Positions 51,643-62,289 of a DNA stretch of 64,000 nt are shown piece after piece. How positions within the stretch are numbered: position 1 is the first letter of the stretch; each line of letters begins with the position of its first letter. Position numbers and translations under genes: made by a program. The stretch is taken from NCBI RefSeq assembly GCF_037102585.1, contig NW_027043819.1:1488001-1552000 (forward strand). Reading direction: 5' to 3'. The notes beneath the pieces are model-generated. The model saw only the letters and a list, made by a program, of their open reading frames with translations. It was not told where the DNA came from and did no database searches. Source of the DNA: Saccharomycopsis crataegensis. Taxonomy: Eukaryota > Ascomycota > Saccharomycetes > Ascoideales > Saccharomycopsidaceae.

Positions 51643-52485
51643 ATGGCCAAGAAGTCACAAGTTAAGAAACAACAAACTGGTGCTGCTACCAAGAAAACCA
51701 CAGTGAAGAAGACTGCTAAGGTAACACAAGCCGAACCGGTCGAAGATGAATTGAATCAAGATACTCTTAAATTGCAAGAATCCAGCGACGAAGAAGAAGA
51801 AGGGGAAGGAAACGATGAAGATTTTGGTGGGTTCTCCAGTACCGATGATGAGAAGGATGATGAAGAAGAAGAAGATGATGATGATAATGAAGAGAGTGGA
51901 GATGACGAGGAGGAAGAAAGTGAAGAACAACAGCCGCCACAAAAGAAAAAGAACACAACTAAACATGAGGTCAAGAAACCAGTGAAGAAAACCACCCAGG
52001 CCACCACCATTGCCAATATCGAAAAATACAAGCGTGGGATCATGTACATTGGACGTCTTCCAAAACAAGTGGAAGAAAAAGATCTCAAGCGTTATTTCAA
52101 GCAGTTTGGCCAACTTTTGAACGTACGGATCGCCCGTAACCGTAAGACTGGGGCGTCCAAGCACTACGGTTTTATCGAATTCCAAAACTACGAAGTGGCA
52201 AAGATTGCCCAAGATACCATGAACAACTACTTGTTGTTTGGCCATTTATTGAAGTGTGAGTTGGTAGATAGCAGCAACGAATCGGCTGAAAAATACTTGG
52301 GATTATTCAAGACCAAGAACAAGACTTTCAAGAAGATCCCATGGGCCAAGATCTCCAAGCATAAATTCGAAAAAAGCAAGACCGATGTAAAATGGAAGCA
52401 GTTGAAAAAGCAACACGATGATAAAGCTAAGGCTAGATTAGACAAATTGAAGGATGCAGGGTTCAACTTTGACTTGGTAAAATAA
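51643..52485 (+). CDS. NOP15: Nucleolar RRM protein of 60S biogenesis
   Basis: Assembly factor that binds pre-60S near ITS2 (human NIFK relative). 280 aa. A Lys-rich start, then an acidic stretch (about 40-95). One RRM follows at about 130-210: RNP2 MYIGRL and RNP1 KHYGFIEF are both clear. The basic C-terminus contains KIPWAKISKHKFEKSKTDVKWK, a block typical of the family. PAC and RRPE motifs lie upstream. Confidence 0.94.
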   Translation: MAKKSQVKKQQTGAATKKTTVKKTAKVTQAEPVEDELNQDTLKLQESSDEEEEGEGNDEDFGGFSSTDDEKDDEEEEDDDDNEESGDDEEEESEEQQPPQKKKNTTKHEVKKPVKKTTQATTIANIEKYKRGIMYIGRLPKQVEEKDLKRYFKQFGQLLNVRIARNRKTGASKHYGFIEFQNYEVAKIAQDTMNNYLLFGHLLKCELVDSSNESAEKYLGLFKTKNKTFKKIPWAKISKHKFEKSKTDVKWKQLKKQHDDKAKARLDKLKDAGFNFDLVK

Positions 52486-53013
52486 GAAGATTTCTCCAAG
52501 GAGGGGGGTTTATGATTTTATTTTATTTTCTTTTATCTTTCTTTTTTTTGTTATAAAGCTTGTTTATAATGTGATGTCATTATTATTATTTCTATTTATT
52601 GAATCGGTATATTATTGAAAAAGATCAAGCGAAAAAAAAAAAAAATGTAGAAAGAAAAGATCAACTATAATTGCCTTTAAAATAACAAGAGTGATTATTT
52701 ACCCCATCTTTAATTTGTAAATGGAATGACAATAATAATAATAAAAAAATGATTGTTGAAAAGATCCGGTAGTAGAAAGCAGAGAATAATTATAAGAACT
52801 GAACAAATATCTAACAAGCAATTAATCTAAAAACGATAAAGTTTTCTAAAGAATAACATGAAAAAAAAAAATCTAATAAAGAAAACCAATGCAAAAATAT
52901 TTTTCCATAAAAGCAACAAGAAAAGGAATCACAAACCAATAGAGTCATCATAATAGTGTAAAAAATAGAAGTGATAGTAAATGAAAGAAAAAAAAGAAAA
53001 AAAGAAAAGCACC
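52486..53013. other. Convergent gap NOP15/MNN1-like
   Basis: 530 bp, AT-rich with several A-runs; no supported gene. Confidence 0.65.
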
Positions 53014-55617
53014 CTAATATGCTTCAGTAGCCGCAAGCTTATAATTTTCTGTACCCTGGCGATATGCATTATATCCGTTCTTCCAAACTTCTCCAAAAAA
53101 TTCATAGACCATTTGTCTATCGTGTTCATATTGAACGAATATCCCACCATCGTCTACCACATCACTCTTAATGACATTTATACCCTTGGTGTTGAAAACA
53201 AAACCTCTTTCCGCTTTGCCTTCTCCCAACGCATCACCCTTCTGTACTGTTGAGCTAGTAAGCTTATCACTGGCACAGTATTTGAACCCAAGACATTCGT
53301 TCACCATTCTCCAGCCCTTAAGATGTGGGCTTATACGAAGACGACCAATGTTTTCTTTTGGTGGCGGAATAAGGACACCATACACCGATATAGGCTCATT
53401 ATAAAAATCTTTAAGGGCTTGTCTTCCTTCGGCCATTTGAACTTCAGAAAAGCCACTGACATCCCCTTTCTCATCAGGGGCCGCAGTGGGTGAAGTTGGA
53501 ACATCAGTAGTGGTACTTTTATGTCCCAAGAAAAGTTTTTTATATTTGATGAGATTGATGTCATCTTGGTAGGCTCTGCTTTTTTTACAATTTTTGAACC
53601 CGGAATTAATCCAGAGTAAAGTAGCATTATCATGGTCAGCAATATGGGCCGGTTGAACAGAACAAGCTCTTACTTGATATGAATAACCGCTTCTCCCGGC
53701 AGCAGGTTTGGTGATCAAATTACTAGTGGAGTTGGTGCCAAGAATGGCACCCGCACCATTAGCATTGAATTCATATGTTTCATCCCCCATCATTGCCATA
53801 CCAATCCAATAAGTTTCTTTATCACCCCAGACTTTCTCCCCCATGAGTTTTTCCCATAAACGTATCTGTACTGCGGCAAACATTCCAGAAAAGTGAGTGG
53901 AACGCGAATAAGCCATAATCCCCGATTCCATAAGATGTTTGAAATTATGAATAGAGAAAAGACGGCTTGATAAAGTTTTGGAAGTGGTTTCAGGAATCCC
54001 AAAAAAGATTTCATCGTATATGGTTGGAAGGAGTTTCTTGAAAAGTTGAATATCTTCGGCAAGAATGAAATCTTCGGCAAGTCTATCTTTGAAGAAATAG
54101 GTGCCGGAATTCTTATAGTGAGGCGATTGGAAAAATGTGTTTGGTGACACAAATGGGATAGTGTCGGTATCCATAAGAAGAATTTCATCAAAAGAGTTGA
54201 ATATAAGGGCAAGATATTTGTTCAGATAGGCATCGAAGAATTGACGATAATCCTCAGCGACAGATTCCGAGGTATCCACGAACCAAATTTCCTGTTTTGG
54301 ATAACTGAGGTCAACAGGACCATCAGTGACATATTCAAGATGCTTGTGATATTGTTTATGAAGGTCTTGAATTTTGCTTTCTTCAGATAATTCATCACGA
54401 GCCACTTGGACAAGCAATTTTTGGAACTTTGGATCCAAGTCGCCTTTATGAATGATCTGAATTGGTAAATGATTGTTCAACACTCTCAAGATTTTGAGCA
54501 ATGCTACAAGATCATCGAAATGGGAGTCAGATGCTGAGAGCACAATACCACGGCCATTCATTTGGGAGCGAAATTTGTTGACCCAACAATTATCTTCTGA
54601 TTTAGGAATTAGTGATCCGATATTTGATTCTGGATATTCGTAATAATCATTCATCACTGGAGGTTCTTTGACTACTTGACCATCCCATCTTGTGAAGGTT
54701 GGCATGGTATGAGATAGCCAAGGGAATAATGTTGATTCGATTTTTTCGCACATACTGGAGTGTTCCTTTTCTTTAGTCATATAGCTAGTGGCGCCACGCT
54801 CAGCAGCCTCTCTCTTTTCATGACCATTCTCATACGAATCAAAGTCTTCGTAATTACTGTCATAGATCAAACTATTGACGGTATCAGTGATGAAGTTTCC
54901 AAAAGAGTCAAGCTTTTTATTAACTTCTCCTTTGAGTCTGTCAATGATCAGGACTAATTTATTATATTCATTTAATTCTTTGTCCACAGCATTGGAATCG
55001 GACCCATCATCAATTAAAGCACCACTAATATAACATTTATCAAAAACTCTAAAGTGGGTGATGATATCGATCAAGAGATTTTCGGTTGCAATGGTACTGT
55101 TCTTCATGGCAAGATAATCTCTCATTAGACCATTCATTTCATCGGGGGTGATCAGGGATTCATCTTCAGTTTTTTGTTTTTCTTCAAGCAATTGATCCTT
55201 AAGTCTATTAAGATACCTATCTTCAAGAAACACCCCGGCGTCATGAGGTAAATCATTAATGTTTACCCCGTTTTGATATAAGGAGTTCCAGTTGTCACCT
55301 TTTTCGTCATACAATGTCCGGAAATAAAGATTACATTTATCGATGGTGGAATAATGTAAAAGGAAATCCGGGCCATGGACATCGAAGAGTCGTTTATAAT
55401 GAGATGATGGGATCTTGTAGCTCTTGTTGATCAAGTTCTGGATAAGGTTGGCGTTGATATGGTATTCGGATTCATCAGATAGTGATCCAGTGACCTGAAC
55501 GTTAATGTTTTCGGTGGCAGACGACAGACCATAGAAGAATAATTGGAGGGCGGAAAGACCAAACAAGAAAAGTAAAAGAAGCTTTATCCTTCTATTGAAA
55601 GGGAAGCGTCTTATCAT
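53014..55617 (-). CDS. Golgi alpha-1,3-mannosyltransferase, MNN1 family
   Basis: Type II membrane protein of 867 aa that would add terminal alpha-1,3-mannose to glycans in the Golgi lumen. A short basic tail (MIRRFPFNRRIK) is followed by a signal anchor at about 13-33. The stem is long, with helical segments. The glycosyltransferase core starts near GRGIVLSASDSHFDDLVALL and carries the metal-binding DTD at 483-485 in LLMDTDTIPF. CUG-Ser yeasts have several MNN1 paralogues, so I give no symbol. Codes through to a tyrosine-ended C-terminus without interruption. Confidence 0.88.
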   Translation of the reverse strand: MIRRFPFNRRIKLLLLFLFGLSALQLFFYGLSSATENINVQVTGSLSDESEYHINANLIQNLINKSYKIPSSHYKRLFDVHGPDFLLHYSTIDKCNLYFRTLYDEKGDNWNSLYQNGVNINDLPHDAGVFLEDRYLNRLKDQLLEEKQKTEDESLITPDEMNGLMRDYLAMKNSTIATENLLIDIITHFRVFDKCYISGALIDDGSDSNAVDKELNEYNKLVLIIDRLKGEVNKKLDSFGNFITDTVNSLIYDSNYEDFDSYENGHEKREAAERGATSYMTKEKEHSSMCEKIESTLFPWLSHTMPTFTRWDGQVVKEPPVMNDYYEYPESNIGSLIPKSEDNCWVNKFRSQMNGRGIVLSASDSHFDDLVALLKILRVLNNHLPIQIIHKGDLDPKFQKLLVQVARDELSEESKIQDLHKQYHKHLEYVTDGPVDLSYPKQEIWFVDTSESVAEDYRQFFDAYLNKYLALIFNSFDEILLMDTDTIPFVSPNTFFQSPHYKNSGTYFFKDRLAEDFILAEDIQLFKKLLPTIYDEIFFGIPETTSKTLSSRLFSIHNFKHLMESGIMAYSRSTHFSGMFAAVQIRLWEKLMGEKVWGDKETYWIGMAMMGDETYEFNANGAGAILGTNSTSNLITKPAAGRSGYSYQVRACSVQPAHIADHDNATLLWINSGFKNCKKSRAYQDDINLIKYKKLFLGHKSTTTDVPTSPTAAPDEKGDVSGFSEVQMAEGRQALKDFYNEPISVYGVLIPPPKENIGRLRISPHLKGWRMVNECLGFKYCASDKLTSSTVQKGDALGEGKAERGFVFNTKGINVIKSDVVDDGGIFVQYEHDRQMVYEFFGEVWKNGYNAYRQGTENYKLAATEAY

Positions 55618-55698
55618 GTTATATTTCTGTACTTTCTTTTATGTAGGACGCTTTCCATACACACACACACGCACAAACTACTAAATCTCGCTTTGCAC

Positions 55699-55734
<36 letters not shown>

Positions 55735-56643
55735 AGGGAACAAACAGCAAATGCGGCAAGGATGTCGCGGTGTTCGAATGTGGGAATGTGATATTATGCG
55801 GTGTGTGGGTTTGATGTTGCATCACCGTGGTGCTGGTGTAAGGGTGCGTGGCTCGCCACTGGTGCCGAGCCCTGGCACGCGCAGAGTGTTTCTGTTATAA
55901 AAAGGCGATGGAGGAGAAGAAAAATTTATTGATTTCTTACGCTGCGCAGATGTTCTAAAACAATCAACAGATGGACAATATAATAACAAATGGTGTGTGT
56001 TTGTCACGTATGAGGACATAGTGCCGGAGACACGCCTTTTGTAATTGTTTTTTTTTTATTTATTTGTTTGTTTGTTTGTTTGTTTGGGACTATATCTTCA
56101 TAACCTTGCCATTATAAATAGGAGGTTGTGTTAAACGAATCCCATAAATTGAACCGCCTGTTCTTAGAGAAAATCTTTTATACAACCCACAAAATATTTT
56201 TTTTGAAGGCAGGCAACATCATTGATCTTGGCTTGGCTGTAGTGGCCCTGTAATTCCACCACTCGTAGGAGGTCATTATCATTATCATCATCATCATTAC
56301 TTACTATTACTACCACCATGTTAAGGGTTGGCGGCTATCCAAAACCCGGATTATTTCCAAGCACCTTTCTGCACCTCTATGTACAAAACACATGATTACG
56401 ACCGCAAAGCGCTATCACAGGGTGCGACACCCGATAACCGCCGGGTAACCGAGTCGAACCGACAGGGAGGACACACAAAAAAAAGCAGACCACCCAGCAG
56501 CCAATGACAGCGGGCCAATAATCAAGCAGGCAAATTCTGGTGCGGTCTGAAAAATTCTCTATATTAATACTACTAATTATTTCACCATCCTTCCTGTACA
56601 ACCACCAACCATAACATCAATAATAACAACAAGCACCATCGTC
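55618..56643. other. Divergent intergenic region MNN1-like/COX5
   Basis: 1 kb between the starts. Contains a run of 34 A (55,700-55,733), (TTTG)n at about 56,062-56,086, and the COX5 promoter motifs. No ORF supported. Confidence 0.6.
56441..56519 (+). promoter_or_regulatory. COX5 promoter: Reb1-like site and two CCAAT boxes
   Basis: CCGGGTAAC at 56441-56449, CCAAT at 56501-56505 and 56515-56519, 125-145 bp before the start. CCAAT boxes bind the Hap2/3/5 complex that controls respiratory genes in yeasts. Confidence 0.7.
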
Positions 56644-57105
56644 ATGTTTGCCCGTCGTATTGTTCAATCTGTTAAGGCCCCATCCACCATCTCCAAGAGA
56701 TTGGCATCTACTCGTTCCTTATCTAACGCTGTTATTGCTGACATCAACACCAGATGGGAAGACTTGCCAGCCGATGACCAACAACACATCGTCCAACAGT
56801 TATCTGACAGACAAAAGCTTCCATGGGGTGAATTAACTCCTGCCGAAAAGAAGGCTTCCTGGTACATTTCATACGGTGAATGGGGGCCAAGAAGACCAGT
56901 CCACTCCAAGGGTGATGCCGGCAAGATCTTTGGCGGTGTCGTTATTGGTTTGGGTACTGCCCTCGGTATCTTCCTCGCGGTCAGAGCTGTCTCTGGCCCA
57001 GCCCCATTAACAATGAACAGAGAATGGCAAGAAAAATCCGATGAATACCTTAAATCTAAGAATGCCAACCCATGGGGTACTTACTCTCAAATCCAATCCA
57101 ACTAA
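56644..57105 (+). CDS. COX5: Cytochrome c oxidase subunit 5 (Cox5a/b type)
   Basis: Nuclear-coded inner-membrane subunit of complex IV, equivalent to mammalian subunit IV. 153 aa. A basic presequence (MFARRIVQSVKAPSTISKRLAS) is followed by the family blocks RWEDLPADDQQHIVQQL and LTPAEKKASWYISYGEWGPRRP. There is one membrane span (FGGVVIGLGTALGIFLAV). It ends in MNREWQEKSDEYLKSKNANP. Codon use is strongly biased toward preferred codons, as expected for an abundant protein. Confidence 0.96.
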   Translation: MFARRIVQSVKAPSTISKRLASTRSLSNAVIADINTRWEDLPADDQQHIVQQLSDRQKLPWGELTPAEKKASWYISYGEWGPRRPVHSKGDAGKIFGGVVIGLGTALGIFLAVRAVSGPAPLTMNREWQEKSDEYLKSKNANPWGTYSQIQSN

Positions 57106-58040
57106 TTGCATTAGAAAGATTTTGTTCATTCATATTACAACCACTAAACAAACATTACAAATGAAATAATATTAAGGAAAGAAAAGATATAAAAAAAAAA
57201 AAATTATTTGAAAATGAAAATGAAAATGAAAATATTATTATACTAATCAAGAAAAAATGTTTTAATTCATATTTCCAATTCCAGTCAAGGCATTAAATTG
57301 TATGATTATTACATGTCTGCTGTTACTCATCCCTTACCCCCTCCCGTCATCCCTCCTATCTATCAACACTATTTTTTTTTATAACTCTCCAATTATCATC
57401 ACGTCATAGAGGTTTGAATCCATTTAATTTCGGCCCGAGGTTATTCAATTTTTTTGTATTGCTCCATGGAGTCAGAGGAAGATTTTTGGATGCCTTCCTC
57501 ATATTTTTAATTTTGGCTTCTTATTTTTTATACTTTTAATGAAAGTGAAACACTGAAAAAAAAAAAAAAAGGCTATCAAACGTGTAGAAATTGCAAAAGA
57601 TTGTATCCAGATTATACTTGATTTTTCTGGGAAACCTTTTGTAACAACAACAACAACAACAGAACAAAAAAAAGGGAAAGGTGTATAAGAATAAATCAAT
57701 ATCAATATGTGTCAAACTTTCACTCTCTAATCATTTTTTTGTTATCAATTAATCGATAAGAATTCTCAGATCAAAGAAAAACCTCGGTGTCTGAAAATTT
57801 AAATGGGAGTGACTGATCTCCATGTACTTCATGCACCATCAAAATATCTACGAGTAAACAATCGGAAATGATATATATTATTTATTGGTAAAAAATTGAA
57901 AAGGATATTATTATAAGTTTCATCATATTATTATCAGAGCCCAGGTTCTACTGGAGACGATATAGAATTTATCCTTTTTTCTTTTTTTCTTTTTTTTTTT
58001 TTTTCTCAGTTAAAAGTATTATAAGATTCACCAATGTTTC
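57106..58040. other. Convergent gap COX5/TLC gene
   Basis: 935 bp AT-rich, with tracts of A, T and a short GAAAAT repeat near 57,210-57,232. No gene or structured RNA recognised. Confidence 0.65.
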
Positions 58041-58916
58041 TTATTGATCCTTTTTTTCAGAGTTTTTTGGTGACGACTTACCCTTTGAAGCCATTTTTTT
58101 AGCAATTCTCACCATTTTCTTGAACCAAAACAAATTCAAGACGTCCAAAGAGAAATTCAAACCCACAACAATCGATGCAACGATTTGCTCGATGGACGTC
58201 AAGTCATTCCATTGGTTACACAACAAACACATGACCAAATAGATGGCGTAGAAACCCCAAATGATTCTGACACTGAAAAAACTCAACATCAACAACAACC
58301 CATTGACGACATTCAATGTGGTGGAAGATAACCAACCTTTGGCTCCCTTAGAGTTGGCAATGAACCAGTTGATATTGACAAATGGCGAACTAGCTTCAAA
58401 GATCAAGAATCTTGGGACCCAGTATTGGAAGAACGGCATGAAAGTGGTGGAAAACACAAACAAACTGGCCACGGCATGAAGGAGAAATTCAAACCCGAAA
58501 AGATCAAAGTACTTCAAACAAACCAAAAGATCCCAAATGAAGTAACCAACGGTGATCGAGGACACAAAAGTATGGGAGTAATCGTAACCTAAAAGTTGGT
58601 TATCATTGAGCACGGTGGAACAGAAGAGCCAAATACAGGCCCCAATGGAAATGATTGCCTGAATCATGGCAATGATATGGATATCGAAATTCAATTTCAA
58701 TTTACGTTGTTTCGGATCGGATGAGGAAACAAGGCAAGTATAAATTGAGCCAAAGCAGACTCTGCCAATCACAGGGCAGAACAAGAAAAGCATGTTGTAA
58801 AAAACGAAAGAATAAAGGACTTCATGAGCATGAGTGGCGAATATTGTTTCTGATCCAAGGTAATTGGCAAGCCATTCTGGACGTAATGATTGGGAGAAGG
58901 TCTCGAGTGAGCTCAT
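58041..58916 (-). CDS. TLC-domain membrane protein (YPR114W-like)
   Basis: 291 aa with about seven membrane spans in TRAM-LAG-CLN8 arrangement. The conserved middle block contains DYSHTFVSSITVGYFIWDL, with the histidine expected in the family, and LLHAVASLFVF. The C-terminus is basic with K-rich residues (KKMVRIAKKMASKGK). Similar to the uncharacterised S. cerevisiae YPR114W and animal TLCD4; a lipid-linked role is suspected for the family but not shown by sequence. Confidence 0.85.
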   Translation of the reverse strand: MSSLETFSQSLRPEWLANYLGSETIFATHAHEVLYSFVFYNMLFLFCPVIGRVCFGSIYTCLVSSSDPKQRKLKLNFDIHIIAMIQAIISIGACIWLFCSTVLNDNQLLGYDYSHTFVSSITVGYFIWDLLVCLKYFDLFGFEFLLHAVASLFVFSTTFMPFFQYWVPRFLIFEASSPFVNINWFIANSKGAKGWLSSTTLNVVNGLLLMLSFFSVRIIWGFYAIYLVMCLLCNQWNDLTSIEQIVASIVVGLNFSLDVLNLFWFKKMVRIAKKMASKGKSSPKNSEKKDQ

Positions 58917-59701
58917 CTTTGGACGGTTTATTGGTAACTAACGTCGGAAGTGAGAATTGTCGGGTGGTTGATAGAAAAACAAGGTGAAATTTGGCGTTAT
59001 GCTTGCCCTATGATGATTATCTATTACTTGAATGTTAATAATCGTTACACATGTCGGGCAGTTTGATACTGGAACCTCCACTTTTTACCAATTGGGGGAT
59101 AAAAAAAAAAAAAAAAAAATATTACTGTTGTTTGTTGTACCACTGCACTGGTAACAAGCGATAGGCACACGGGGCGTGTGCTGGCCGTATTACAATCATG
59201 ATCATTCAACTATCCTGTGTAACAGACAGACACTTCAGCAACGAGGTTAGTGCGATGCTCGGGTTGCTAATAGGCCCTTGATAGCAAAGTACTGGGCTAC
59301 ACTTTATATTCTATCATTGAAGTTACTTGTCTTTATTTTTTAGAAAGAGTAACCCAGGGGTTGGATCAGTTTTGTTCTTTCTCAAAGACACAACTAGGTG
59401 GGACCTTTCTTTTATTTCTATGGTAAATTTTTACAATTGTTAATACACGCTTATTTATTTCGTTAATATCATTAACTAATCTTGTAATATATATATGTAT
59501 ATATGTTTGGTTGTCGCCAAATAATATATTTTTTTTATTTTCTGGATCATTAACCCAATTGGGTGATATTCTACGAGTTTCTGATATCATTTCATCAATT
59601 TGCAATACAGATGATGATTCAGATAAATCATGTACAATGTAAATAGATAACCAAAAACTTTTTATATTTATCAAAAAATCATCACCACTTAACAGTTTCA
59701 C
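58917..59701. other. Gap between the TLC gene and the monooxygenase
   Basis: 785 bp. The left part is the TLC promoter with an A-run at about 59,101-59,119. The right part (59,366-59,701) is an open minus-strand frame in register with the monooxygenase but behind its stop and without an ATG. Confidence 0.55.
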
Positions 59702-61300
59702 TCAAATGGAATCTTGGTACGTAAACTCTCCATTCTTGAACTTATGGAATGTTTGTTCTAAAACCTCCAGAGTCTTGTCAAACTCCTCATTGATAACATC
59801 GTTGTCCCACTGGGCTAACGGGTCTTTTCTTCCCTTTGTGGCTAACGGAAACACTTGGTCGACAAAATCTTGTTTAAGAAGGTTCCATGGGGAGTAATGA
59901 AACCCAAGATTATTTCCAGTTTTCCCCACCAAATCCTCTTCCCATTTTCGTTGGATCTCTTTGGATGGAAGCTTCGTAGCCCCACTCCAAACACCAGCGA
60001 TGGCAACATTAGAAGTTTCAATTGCAAGCCATTTCATAGAGGAAATTTTGACCCCAGAAAACGCCAATGTTGGATCATCAATGGCAAAAATGTGCTGATA
60101 CAACCCTTCGAGTCTAGACGTGCTGGAGCCAGACTTGCTGTCACCGGCAGATATTGAAACTAATTGACGTCCGTTATTGTCCTTTGGAAGAAATGGATAA
60201 TGCCAATGATACCCAGTGGAAAAGATAACCTTATCGATATCATCAACAATCGAACCATCGGCGAATTCGATTTTCTTATTTTCTGTATCGAATTTCAGAA
60301 TCCCGGGTTTGTTAATGATCCCTTTGGTTTCAGCAGCACGGTCCAACCAAGGGAATACCGCCGGAGTTTTTTCTGGGGTACCATAATTACGACGAGAAAT
60401 ATAAGTCTTGTTGGCCACTGGAGCAACATATTGTAAAATATCAATGGAACTTAAACTACCACCAACAAATAATACGTTTTTACCCCGGTATGGTTCTGGG
60501 CTTCTCCATGCTTTGTTGTGGATAATGCTATCCGGATAAGCAAGCTCGTATTCCCCAAGACCAGGAACAAATGGAACAAATGGCACAGAATAATGTCCCA
60601 GAGCAACAAGAACCGCATCGAATTTCTCACTGTACCATTCATCTTTATTAGAGGTCTGGTTATAACGACGCAACACAAGTTCCCATTGAGAATCTTTTTT
60701 GGAGATCGATTCCACTTGGGTCAAGAATCTAACGAGTTTTCTCAAATCATAGGTGTCTGAAAACTTGTGGAGGGTTGCCAGAAGTTTCTTATAGTTTGCT
60801 AGCGGGTTGATTTCAGACTCAAACCCGTCATTGTGCTGCAAATCGTCATTTTCAAACATCGAAAACCTCAAAAAAGGTTTTGGGACGTTGGTGAAAAGTC
60901 CATCGTAGACCGCACTACGAGACCATTGAAGAGTATCATCTATATGGGTTGTAATGATTGGATGAGACTCATCGGCGTGCTCAATAATTTTCTGGTGGTC
61001 TGAATCAAGCTGCTCCCAGTTTTGCGGATGGATTTGGTCGGCATCGTGGTAAGTACCGCTTGCAAGGAATTGTTTTGGAGGCAATCCGCTATCCGGATGG
61101 TCAATTTTGGTGTTCCAAATGCCTCCAATGTCATCTTGTTGTTCAAATATCACGATCTTCTCAAATGCTGGGAGATCAGGCAAGGCTGAACCACTGTACT
61201 CTCCGTCGCGCGAGGTATGTAAGAATTCATAAGCGGCAGAAAGCCCTGCTGGGCCTGCTCCGATGATGGCAATTGATTTTATGGAAGGAAGTGGGTCCAT
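59702..61300 (-). CDS. Flavin-containing monooxygenase
   Basis: 532 aa from the ATG at 61300; the frame is open for 25 more codons upstream but the FAD motif then starts unusually late, so I use this ATG. FAD motif GAGPAG is at residues 14-19 in SIAIIGAGPAGLSAAYEF. The second dinucleotide-binding motif is VGGSLSSIDI near 280, and FSTGYHWHYPFLP near 355 is the family's C-terminal hallmark. Yeast Fmo1 oxidises thiols such as glutathione in the ER; a related role is possible. No ER membrane anchor is evident. Confidence 0.88.
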   Translation of the reverse strand: MDPLPSIKSIAIIGAGPAGLSAAYEFLHTSRDGEYSGSALPDLPAFEKIVIFEQQDDIGGIWNTKIDHPDSGLPPKQFLASGTYHDADQIHPQNWEQLDSDHQKIIEHADESHPIITTHIDDTLQWSRSAVYDGLFTNVPKPFLRFSMFENDDLQHNDGFESEINPLANYKKLLATLHKFSDTYDLRKLVRFLTQVESISKKDSQWELVLRRYNQTSNKDEWYSEKFDAVLVALGHYSVPFVPFVPGLGEYELAYPDSIIHNKAWRSPEPYRGKNVLFVGGSLSSIDILQYVAPVANKTYISRRNYGTPEKTPAVFPWLDRAAETKGIINKPGILKFDTENKKIEFADGSIVDDIDKVIFSTGYHWHYPFLPKDNNGRQLVSISAGDSKSGSSTSRLEGLYQHIFAIDDPTLAFSGVKISSMKWLAIETSNVAIAGVWSGATKLPSKEIQRKWEEDLVGKTGNNLGFHYSPWNLLKQDFVDQVFPLATKGRKDPLAQWDNDVINEEFDKTLEVLEQTFHKFKNGEFTYQDSI

Positions 61301-61374
61301 TACTGAGTAAATGTATGATAGTTTATAATGGTGGCACGTTAGTAAGAAATAACAGACAGAAACCGTTGGAGGCA

Positions 61375-61398
61375 TGTATATATATATATATATATATA
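61375..61398. repeat. (TA)n dinucleotide tract
   Basis: TATATA run of about 24 bp upstream of the monooxygenase start; may also act as its TATA region. Confidence 0.7.
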
Positions 61399-61532
61399 CA
61401 TCACCAGGGATGCCTCCCCCGAATTACGTAATTTTCTGTGGAGCTTTGACATATCACTGTGGCAGCACGCTACCTTTTCTAATGGATACAATGTATATTA
61501 TAATAGATAAGAGATAATAGTTAACTCCGCCA

Positions 61533-62129
61533 CTACTTCCTGTTCTTCTTCACCTTGCCAAACATCACATTGGCAGTCTTCTTCTTGGTCGACCTCTGGT
61601 CTCTTAAATCCCTGTCATGATCACTGTCACTCTCATCATCGCCATCGTTATGGTTCATCACTTTTTTACTGCGTGCACCTGATCGATCAGCTTTTTGCAA
61701 AGGATTATTATTATTAATATTCTCCCGGACTTTCCGTACGTTATCCTTCCGCAATTTGTTCTTCAATGATTGCATACTCTTGGAATCCCCGGCCACCGCC
61801 TGGAGTTTCTTCTCCGTGGCCCGTATGGCATCGTACTTTCCAGTGTCACTTCGTACTTTCAATGTTTTTCTATTCTTGATATGATCATCTATAGTGTTGA
61901 TATTCATTTCCTTACTGTCTTCCAAGTTTAACCCAGACCCCGAACTAATGATCGGTAGCTTGAAGAAGTCTGAGAACGCCGACTCTTCACTACGGTTCTT
62001 GTTGTTGTTACTAGAATCCTGCTTCAATGGCTGGAGCCATCCCATCACTTTTTTATTACTTTGTCCCACAGAAATGAGGAAATCATTCTGAAGGCCTTGC
62101 TTCTCCTGGATTATCTGTCTGTTATTCAT
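61533..62129 (-). CDS. Basic nucleolar-type protein, unrecognised (198 aa)
   Basis: Begins MNNRQIIQEKQGLQ. The middle has SAFSDFFKLPIISSG and a basic helical stretch (ATEKKLQAVAGDSKSMQSLK, then KLRKDNVRKVREN). An acidic patch DDESDSDHDRD is followed by a Lys-rich end (TKKKTANVMFGKVKKNRK). The alternation of acid and basic runs is common in nucleolar assembly factors. The promoter has PAC and RRPE-like motifs. I do not recognise the orthologue; a ribosome-biogenesis role is an inference from composition and promoter. Confidence 0.7.
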   Translation of the reverse strand: MNNRQIIQEKQGLQNDFLISVGQSNKKVMGWLQPLKQDSSNNNKNRSEESAFSDFFKLPIISSGSGLNLEDSKEMNINTIDDHIKNRKTLKVRSDTGKYDAIRATEKKLQAVAGDSKSMQSLKNKLRKDNVRKVRENINNNNPLQKADRSGARSKKVMNHNDGDDESDSDHDRDLRDQRSTKKKTANVMFGKVKKNRK

Positions 62130-62170
62130 ATTCTGCTCCTTTGTGTCTTCTAATCATCCATCATCGCCAT

Positions 62171-62289
62171 CTCATCGCCGTTAATGTAATTTTTTGAATT
62201 AAAAAAAAAAAAAAAAAATCGATCGATCGCTGACAGTGGGGGGTAACGTGCGGGTAAACCACCGTTCACAGCCAGAAATTTTTGATGGG
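62171..62289 (-). promoter_or_regulatory. PAC and RRPE-like motifs, Reb1-like site
   Basis: CTCATCGC at 62171-62178 (GCGATGAG on the gene strand), AATTTTTT at 62188-62195, CGGGTAA near 62,251-62,257 and AAATTTTTGATG from 62276. They sit in the 409-bp divergent region between the two last genes. Confidence 0.6.

Noticed and set aside
51655-52245. 196-codon hydrophobic frame antisense to NOP15
   Set aside because: Complement of Lys/Glu codons gives Phe/Leu/Ile runs; NOP15 on the plus strand explains the sequence.
56445-56470. B-box-like GGTTCGACTCGG on the minus strand
   Set aside because: No matching A box or cloverleaf; it overlaps the Reb1-like site of the COX5 promoter.
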